Program-made: the position numbers and the translations under genes
Shown: positions 13,442 through 17,972 of the stretch, in pieces
How the letters are laid out: every line of letters begins with the position of its first letter
Numbering within the stretch: the stretch's first letter is position 1
Source of the DNA: an uncultured Alphaproteobacteria bacterium
Lineage (GTDB): Bacteria; Pseudomonadota; Alphaproteobacteria; Micavibrionales; Micavibrionaceae
Assembly: GCA_934538895.1 (NCBI GenBank)
Contig: CAKTCH010000008.1
Location: 1 to 17,972, forward strand
Length of the DNA stretch: 17,972 nt
Direction of reading: 5' to 3'
Notes under the pieces: model-generated
What the model saw: the letters and a program-made list of their open reading frames with translations, nothing else
What the model was told of the DNA's origin: nothing
Databases searched by the model: none

Positions 13442-14590
13442 TCAGGCCGCCGCTGCCGTGCCACGCTGCTGCAACCGGCTTTTCTCGACATGGAAGAAGT
13501 GCGCCTTTGTACCCAGAGCATCGAATAAAAGCGCATCGGTCCCGGTCATCCAGACCTGCCCGCCCAGCCCCAGCAGGATATCGTAAAGCGCCGCCCGGCG
13601 ATTTTCATCCAGATGCGCCGCCACCTCATCCAGCAGCAGGACCGGCGGCGCGGCGCGCTCTGCCGCCATCAAGCGGCTGTGCGCCAGCGTCATGCCGATC
13701 AGAAGCGCCTTTTGCTCCCCCGTCGAACATTGTTCGGCGGGCATGTCCTTGACCGCATAAGTGACAGCCAGATCGGATTTGTGCGGCCCCGTGGCCGCTC
13801 CGCCCGTGCGTGCATCCACATTGCGGGAATCGCGCAGCTGATAGCGGAACATATCCTCGACTTCGAGCGCGGGCGCTCGCGCCAGCAATTCCTCGATCGT
13901 GCCGCGCAACGCCATGAAAGCGCGGGGGAAAAGGGTTTCCGTCACAGCGCCGCGGTCGCACGCCGCCTGTAAAATATGCAGAAATTCCGTGCGGGCCGCC
14001 GCGATCGCCACGCCTGTTTCCGCCATCTGCGCTTCCAGACCGTCGAGCCACACAGGGTCGGGCCGCTCGTTCTCGCGCAGGATTTTCGAGCGTTGGCTCA
14101 TCGCGTTTTCATACCGCGTCACCCGCCCCGCATGGCCGGGATCGAATGCAAAAATCAGGCGGTCGAAGAATTTGCGCCGCGCGGACGAACCCTCGATGAA
14201 CAACCGGTCCATTTGCGGCGTCAGCCATACGCAAGCCAGATATTCGGCCAGCGCCGTCTGCGCCTTCGCCGTCTCGCCGTTGATCCGGACGATGCGTTTT
14301 TCAACCGTACTGCCCGCATCCAGCCCCGTGCCGATGCGCACCGGTCCATAATGAGTTTCCGCTTCCGCCGATACCGCCCAGGGCGCCGCGCCGTCACGCT
14401 GCTGCATCTCGATAATTTTGGCGCCCCGCAAGCCGCGCCCCGGCGAAAGCAGCGAAACCGCCTCCAGCACATTGGTTTTCCCCGCCCCGTTCGGCCCGGT
14501 CAGCACCACGACCCCCGATGTCAAACCATCAAGGCACGCACTGTCATAACAGCGAAAATGATGAAGCTGGAGCGAACGAATAAAGGCCAT
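13442..14590 (-). CDS. recF: DNA replication and repair protein RecF
   Basis: RecF is an SMC-like ABC ATPase that loads RecA at single-strand gaps with RecO and RecR. This protein has 382 residues. Walker A is GPNGAGKT at 32-39, the ABC signature is STGEQK at 289-294, and Walker B is VLLLDE at 317-322, followed by a D-loop-like AHLDENRR. The N-terminal FIRSLQLHHFRCY and the TGPHKSDL element (267-274) are both typical RecF features. The start ATG lies seven bases after the stop of the P-loop gene, so those two are probably one transcript. Its place between dnaN and gyrB is the classical bacterial order, here interrupted by two small genes. Confidence 0.97.
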   Translation of the reverse strand: MAFIRSLQLHHFRCYDSACLDGLTSGVVVLTGPNGAGKTNVLEAVSLLSPGRGLRGAKIIEMQQRDGAAPWAVSAEAETHYGPVRIGTGLDAGSTVEKRIVRINGETAKAQTALAEYLACVWLTPQMDRLFIEGSSARRKFFDRLIFAFDPGHAGRVTRYENAMSQRSKILRENERPDPVWLDGLEAQMAETGVAIAAARTEFLHILQAACDRGAVTETLFPRAFMALRGTIEELLARAPALEVEDMFRYQLRDSRNVDARTGGAATGPHKSDLAVTYAVKDMPAEQCSTGEQKALLIGMTLAHSRLMAAERAAPPVLLLDEVAAHLDENRRAALYDILLGLGGQVWMTGTDALLFDALGTKAHFFHVEKSRLQQRGTAAAA

Positions 14591-14597
14591 ATGTCAT

Positions 14598-15164
14598 TTA
14601 ACCACAAATAAGCGCCGCCCGAGCCAGAATTTTCGCCGCCGTATCCGCAGGCGCACTGTTTGAAATATCGATCGACATGGTATGTGGATGATCGGGGATC
14701 AAAACCCGCCCCCGATGCCACGCCGAAACGCCGTCGGAAGTCGTTTTCTTCTGCTGCGCCTCACGCGCGGGCGAAGCGATGCGGCTTTTATTCTCGAATT
14801 CGTTACACAGCAGCCGCACCGGCAGGAAATGACTGCCGCGTTTCCCGGCCATATCCTGCACGCTTTTATAGACCCGATGATCGCCCGCATCATCCTGCAC
14901 CAGCGCATTGGTCAGGACATAATTATAATCACGCGGCGCAACATTGACGATCGCGTCATACATGGCTGCCCGCACCTGATGAATACTGCCCCAAACGCCC
15001 TTGGGCAGCGGCTTTTGCCCGTCGCGCACCAGCGAAAAAATCACATTATTGGCGGCGTGGTTGTCAAATAAGCGAAAGCTTTGATCCTGATGGCAAATCT
15101 CTCTGGCCGTCGTCAGCTTGCCGACGCCGATAAAGCCGATCAGATAAATGATACAATTTCTCAT
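14598..15164 (-). CDS. P-loop kinase-like (AAA-family) protein
   Basis: A 188-residue predicted NTPase. Walker A is GFIGVGKLT at 10-18, directly after a hydrophobic beta strand (CIIYLI). A segment FRLFDNHAANNVIFSLV at 30-46 resembles the substrate-lid region of small nucleoside- or antibiotic-kinase-like proteins that carry 'GxxGxGKxT...DNH'. A second strand NYVLTNAL (81-88) may carry the Walker-B equivalent, but no acidic pair is evident there. The C-terminus is DISNSAPADTAAKIL, like the end of many P-loop kinases. The substrate is unknown. It lies immediately upstream of recF (seven bases), probably in the same transcript, although kinase-like genes are not standard there. The start at 15164 lacks a strong ribosome binding site apart from a GAGGGGG stretch nearby. 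Confidence 0.8.
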   Translation of the reverse strand: MRNCIIYLIGFIGVGKLTTAREICHQDQSFRLFDNHAANNVIFSLVRDGQKPLPKGVWGSIHQVRAAMYDAIVNVAPRDYNYVLTNALVQDDAGDHRVYKSVQDMAGKRGSHFLPVRLLCNEFENKSRIASPAREAQQKKTTSDGVSAWHRGRVLIPDHPHTMSIDISNSAPADTAAKILARAALICG

Positions 15165-15424
15165 TTCACATCACCCCCTCGCAACCGGGTCAATTAAGGC
15201 ATACTGATACGACCCATAACTAAAAAAGCATCTGGCCGTCATGCTCCGCAGCTCCCAATCAAGGTTCCAAATGCGGCGGCGGATTAAAATAAGCATCGCA
15301 GAACCCCTTCATTTTACAGGAAAAATGCAAAAATTCGGAACAGCATCAGGATTAAAATTTGTATTTTTATAACAAAAATGATACTCACGCCCCATTATTA
15401 ATGCTTACGAACACGAGGACTGTT

Positions 15425-15760
15425 ATGACCGTAAATACATTCTTCTATTCTGCGTCCCGCGCCGCGAATCTACGTAATTTCAATGCACTCCACTCCGAGA
15501 ACGAAGAGCCTGTCATGGCGGCACTGGGCGATAACGGTGAAGTCATTGCCTATACAGATATGTCTCCTGATAGCTCTGAACCGCCTTCCGCGCTTAAAAA
15601 GCAATTCACCGACTACACCGTCGCCGGAACGGCAAAAAATTTCACGCTGCTGGTGGGCCGGAAGGGATTAACAGGCGAGGGGAAGCTGTTTGTGTGGAGA
15701 CACGATCTCCCGGAGACGCCCCGTAGTATCCTGAGGCACGCCGTTAATCTTAAACTATAG
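15425..15760 (+). CDS. Orphan hypothetical protein, 111 aa
   Basis: ATG at 15425 is preceded by CGAGGACTGTT, giving a good GAGGA ribosome binding site, so I prefer it over the in-frame TTG at 15359. The product is small, soluble and without membrane span. It begins MTVNTFFYSASRAANLRNFN and contains short beta-like stretches (EVIAYTDM, FTLLVGRKG, KLFVWRHD). No family is recognised. It is the only plus-strand gene between dnaA and the secretion-like operon, divergent from the P-loop gene across an AT-rich 260-bp region (15165-15424) and convergent with dnaN. It ends just before a strong shared terminator, which supports it being a real monocistronic gene. Confidence 0.6.
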   Translation: MTVNTFFYSASRAANLRNFNALHSENEEPVMAALGDNGEVIAYTDMSPDSSEPPSALKKQFTDYTVAGTAKNFTLLVGRKGLTGEGKLFVWRHDLPETPRSILRHAVNLKL

Positions 15761-15788
15761 GCATACATATTCAAAATTTTCTTAATTA

Positions 15789-15820
15789 AAAAAGGCATAG
15801 AATTTCTTCTATGCCTTTTT
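15789..15820. terminator. Bidirectional rho-independent terminator
   Basis: AAAAAGGCATAGAA (15789-15802) and TTCTATGCCTTTTT (15807-15820) form a perfect 14-bp stem with loop TTTC. The A and T runs at the outer ends supply U tracts in both directions, so it would stop both the plus-strand 111-residue gene and minus-strand dnaN. Confidence 0.9.
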
Positions 15821-15839
15821 AGTCACATTCATTCTCCGC

Positions 15840-16955
15840 TCAGACACGCAGCGGCATCAAGACATACAGCGCGGAAGAATCTGCCGCATCCTGAATGATG
15901 GTTGGCGAAGCCGAATCCGCGAGCGTAATGCGGCAACCGTCGCCTTCCAGCTGGCTGGTAATATCCAGCAGGTAACGCGCGTTGAAACCGATCTCCATAT
16001 TGTCGTTGGAGTTGACTTCCAGGTCTTCGGTCGCGCTGCCCGCCTCCGGCGAATTAGCCGAGAGCGTCATGGTCTTGCCGTTAAGGGCGATTTTTACCGC
16101 GCGGGATTTGCCGTCGGAAATGGTCGAAACGCGGTCGATCGCTTTACTGAACACTTTCGCGTTCACTTCCACGACCTTGTCGTTCTTGGTCGGGATGACC
16201 TGTTCATAGTTCGGGAACGTGCCGTCTATCAGCTTCGATGTCAGTTCGATATGATCGAACGAGAAGCGGATCTTGCTTTCCGACAGGCTGACTTTGATCG
16301 AATCGGCGGCCTCATCCAGCAATTTACGCAGTTCGTTGATGGTTTTGCGCGGCACGATCACACCCGACATCCCGTCGGAACCTTCCGGCAGCGGCATTTC
16401 AAAACGGGCGAGGCGGTGACCGTCGGTCGCCACGGCGCGCAACACCTTGTTGCCGTCGACATCCACAGCGTGCACGTAAATACCGTTCAGATAATAGCGC
16501 GTTTCTTCCGTGCTCATCGCGAATTTGGTGCGGTCGATCAGGTTGCGCAGCTCCGCCGCCGGAATCGCGAAGCTGGACGGCAGTTGCGTATTGCCGATCT
16601 CCGGGAAATCGCTGGTCGGCAGGCAGGAGAGTTTAAAGGTCGAGCGCCCCGCCTTCACCGTCATGGAATTACCGGAAGCATCAACCTCCAGCGTCACCTC
16701 GGCGCCGTCGGGCAGCTTGCGCACGATGTCATGCAGCGTGTGCGCCGGCGCGGTCGTCGCGCCCGGACGCTCCACTTTCGCGGCCACGGATTCATTGATT
16801 TCGAGATCCATGTCGGTGGTCGTCATGGAGAGGCTGTCACCATCGGCCTTCAGCAACACGTTCGACAGGATGGGAATAGTGTTCCGGCGCTCGACGACGC
16901 TCTGCACATGGTTCAAAGAGCGCATAAGGGCGGCAAGTTCAATGGTCAGCTTCAT
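15840..16955 (-). CDS. dnaN: DNA polymerase III beta sliding clamp
   Basis: The ring-shaped dimeric processivity clamp that encircles DNA and tethers polymerase III and many repair factors. It has 371 residues, the normal length for three repeated clamp domains. It begins MKLTIELAALMRSLNHVQSV with the family's RRNTIPILSNVLL at about 22-35. The middle domain contains EETRYYLNGIYVH and ATDGHRLA, the usual clamp signature. The C-terminus is SSALYVLMPLRV, whose MPLRV ending helps form the peptide-binding cleft. A GGGGGAT ribosome binding site lies seven bases before the ATG. It follows dnaA by about 180 bp and is separated from it by a hairpin terminator, so it probably has its own promoter in 16956-17084. 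Confidence 0.99.
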   Translation of the reverse strand: MKLTIELAALMRSLNHVQSVVERRNTIPILSNVLLKADGDSLSMTTTDMDLEINESVAAKVERPGATTAPAHTLHDIVRKLPDGAEVTLEVDASGNSMTVKAGRSTFKLSCLPTSDFPEIGNTQLPSSFAIPAAELRNLIDRTKFAMSTEETRYYLNGIYVHAVDVDGNKVLRAVATDGHRLARFEMPLPEGSDGMSGVIVPRKTINELRKLLDEAADSIKVSLSESKIRFSFDHIELTSKLIDGTFPNYEQVIPTKNDKVVEVNAKVFSKAIDRVSTISDGKSRAVKIALNGKTMTLSANSPEAGSATEDLEVNSNDNMEIGFNARYLLDITSQLEGDGCRITLADSASPTIIQDAADSSALYVLMPLRV

Positions 16956-17064
16956 GGGAAATCCCCCGTAATCCGGCTAAATAATGGTTCCTGAATAGCT
17001 TATTTATAGCACGGGCGATTTTCGGAAAAAGCGGAATCTTGCGGTTTTCCGGGGTTTTTCCACC

Positions 17065-17073
17065 TGATCCACA
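17065..17073 (+). promoter_or_regulatory. Near-consensus DnaA box in the dnaA-dnaN spacer
   Basis: TGATCCACA differs from the consensus TTATCCACA at one position. It is a single box between dnaA and dnaN, so it could contribute to DnaA control of dnaN. It is not enough to call an origin. Confidence 0.3.
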
Positions 17074-17084
17074 GGTAAAGAGAA

Positions 17085-17114
17085 CAAGGGCCGGAGATAT
17101 ACCGCCGGCCCTTG
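17085..17114 (-). terminator. Hairpin terminator after dnaA
   Basis: CAAGGGCCGG (17085-17094) and CCGGCCCTTG (17105-17114) form a perfect 10-bp GC-rich stem with a 10-base loop. It starts 23 bp beyond the dnaA stop. On the minus strand it is followed by TTCTCTTT, a modest U-rich tail, consistent with a terminator or attenuator before dnaN. Confidence 0.65.
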
Positions 17115-17137
17115 CAAATTTCATAACCGAAAGTCGA

Positions 17138-17972
17138 TCAGCCCGTCAGCGCCCGGCGGATGATTTCGACATCCTGCGCGATCTGGGTGTCGTCCACCAT
17201 CAGTTCCTCGATCTTGCGCACGGCGTGCATCACCGTGGTATGGTCGCGCCCGCCGAATTTACGGCCAATCTCCGGCAGGGAACGCGCGGTCAGCTGCTTC
17301 GCCAGATACATCGCCACCTGACGCGGACGCGCCACATTGCGCGCGCGGCGCGCGGAGTGCATATCCTGCAGGCGGATATTGTAATGCTCCGCCACCTTGC
17401 GCTGGATTTCATCGATGGTGATGCGGCGATCATGCGCGCGCAGCAGATCTTGCAGGACATCCTGCGTGGATTCCAGCGTAATCAGTTGCTTGGTCACATC
17501 GGCATGGGCGACGATACGGTTCAGCGCGCCCTCCAGTTCGCGAATATTCGACGTCACTTTCAGCGCGAGGAATTCAAGCACCGCACCCGGAATGTCCGCG
17601 TTCAGCAACGCGCGCTTGGATTCAAGAATGCCCAGGCGCAGGTCATAGGTGCTGGGCTGGATATCCGCCACCAGCCCCCACGCCAGCCGGGAGCGCAGGC
17701 GCTCCTCAAGGCCCAGCAGGTCGGATGGCGCCTTGTCGGCGGAAATCACGATCTGCTTGTTCTGATCGACCAGCGCGTTGAAGGTATGGAAGAATTCTTC
17801 CTGCGTCTGTTCCTTGCCGCTGATGAACTGGATATCGTCCATCATCAGGACGTCGACCGAGCGGAAAGCTTCCTTGAAACTCATCATGTCTTTCGCGCGC
17901 AGCGACTTGACGAACTGATACATGAATTTTTCAGCCGACAGGTAAACGATGCGCTTTTCCGGTGTTTTGGCT
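17138..17972 (-). CDS. dnaA: Chromosomal replication initiator DnaA, 5' end outside window
   Basis: DnaA is the AAA+ initiator that binds DnaA boxes and opens oriC. The frame is open to the right edge, so 278 codons are visible and the N-terminal and Walker A regions are missing. Visible parts are the segment AKTPEKRIVYLSAEKFMYQF, Walker B VLMMDDIQF, sensor-type residues in VISADKAPSDL, and the arginine finger region LEERLRSRLAWGL. Domain IV follows, with the helix-turn-helix RPRQVAMYLAKQLT and the DnaA signature GGRDHTTVMHAVRKI. It ends IIRRALTG. It is the first gene of the dnaA-dnaN-recF-gyrB neighbourhood on the minus strand. Confidence 0.98.
   Translation of the reverse strand, partial: AKTPEKRIVYLSAEKFMYQFVKSLRAKDMMSFKEAFRSVDVLMMDDIQFISGKEQTQEEFFHTFNALVDQNKQIVISADKAPSDLLGLEERLRSRLAWGLVADIQPSTYDLRLGILESKRALLNADIPGAVLEFLALKVTSNIRELEGALNRIVAHADVTKQLITLESTQDVLQDLLRAHDRRITIDEIQRKVAEHYNIRLQDMHSARRARNVARPRQVAMYLAKQLTARSLPEIGRKFGGRDHTTVMHAVRKIEELMVDDTQIAQDVEIIRRALTG

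Noticed and set aside
14675..14695. DnaA-box-like TGTGGATGA near 14682
   Set aside because: A single mismatched box inside a coding region without neighbours; expected by chance.
15359..15424. TTG start at 15359 for the 111-residue gene
   Set aside because: The region is AT-rich promoter-like DNA, and ATG 15425 has a clear GAGGA site.
16251..16994. Plus-strand frame of 247 codons opposite dnaN
   Set aside because: It is the antisense shadow of dnaN, with Arg/His/Gln-rich low-information protein and no start signal.
1..17972. CRISPR array, rRNA operon or insertion sequence
   Set aside because: No regularly spaced repeats, no rRNA-like sequence and no transposase frame were seen anywhere in the window.

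Overview
The window looks like a chromosomal segment of an alphaproteobacterium. This rests on the familiar dnaA-dnaN ... recF-gyrB replication neighbourhood, the 586-residue ArgRS with a degenerate KMSKS loop, and a Gram-negative-type GyrB of 831 residues. A DotM/DotL-like pair in such a lineage recalls free-living or predatory groups such as Micavibrionales or Rhodospirillales relatives. That placement is an inference; no 16S rRNA is present.

Region 1 (1-2612, minus strand) is the end of an integrative element. It holds a tyrosine recombinase, an overlapping 202-residue unknown gene, a small AlpA/excisionase-like DNA-binding protein, and a partial unknown gene that leaves the window. Three of the four genes are joined by ATGA or TAATG overlaps. 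The control region between the integrase and the tRNA holds two palindromes and a 9-bp tandem repeat.

Region 2 (2613-3119) is the insertion locus. It has an intact tRNA-Thr(UGU) with encoded CCA, a second copy cut off just after the anticodon stem, and a good sigma-70-type promoter upstream of both. Divergently, a leader with tiny ORFs precedes the next operon.

Region 3 (3120-8244, plus strand) is a four-gene module: a DotM/IcmP-like protein, a small single-span membrane protein, a DotL/IcmO-like coupling ATPase with a long Pro/Ala-rich tail, and a pilin-like single-span protein. It resembles the coupling (substrate-receptor) part of a type IVB secretion or IncI conjugation system, with no other secretion genes in view. 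It is the most interesting part of the window. A 159-bp nested inverted repeat follows it.

Region 4 (8592-17972, mostly minus strand) is housekeeping. The order in transcription is dnaA (5' end missing), dnaN, a P-loop kinase-like gene, recF, gyrB, a VOC-family gene and argS. The last three are packed with 2-bp spacing or overlap. One small plus-strand orphan gene (15425-15760) sits between dnaN and the P-loop gene and converges on dnaN at a shared terminator.

No CRISPR array, rRNA or recognisable insertion sequence was seen.
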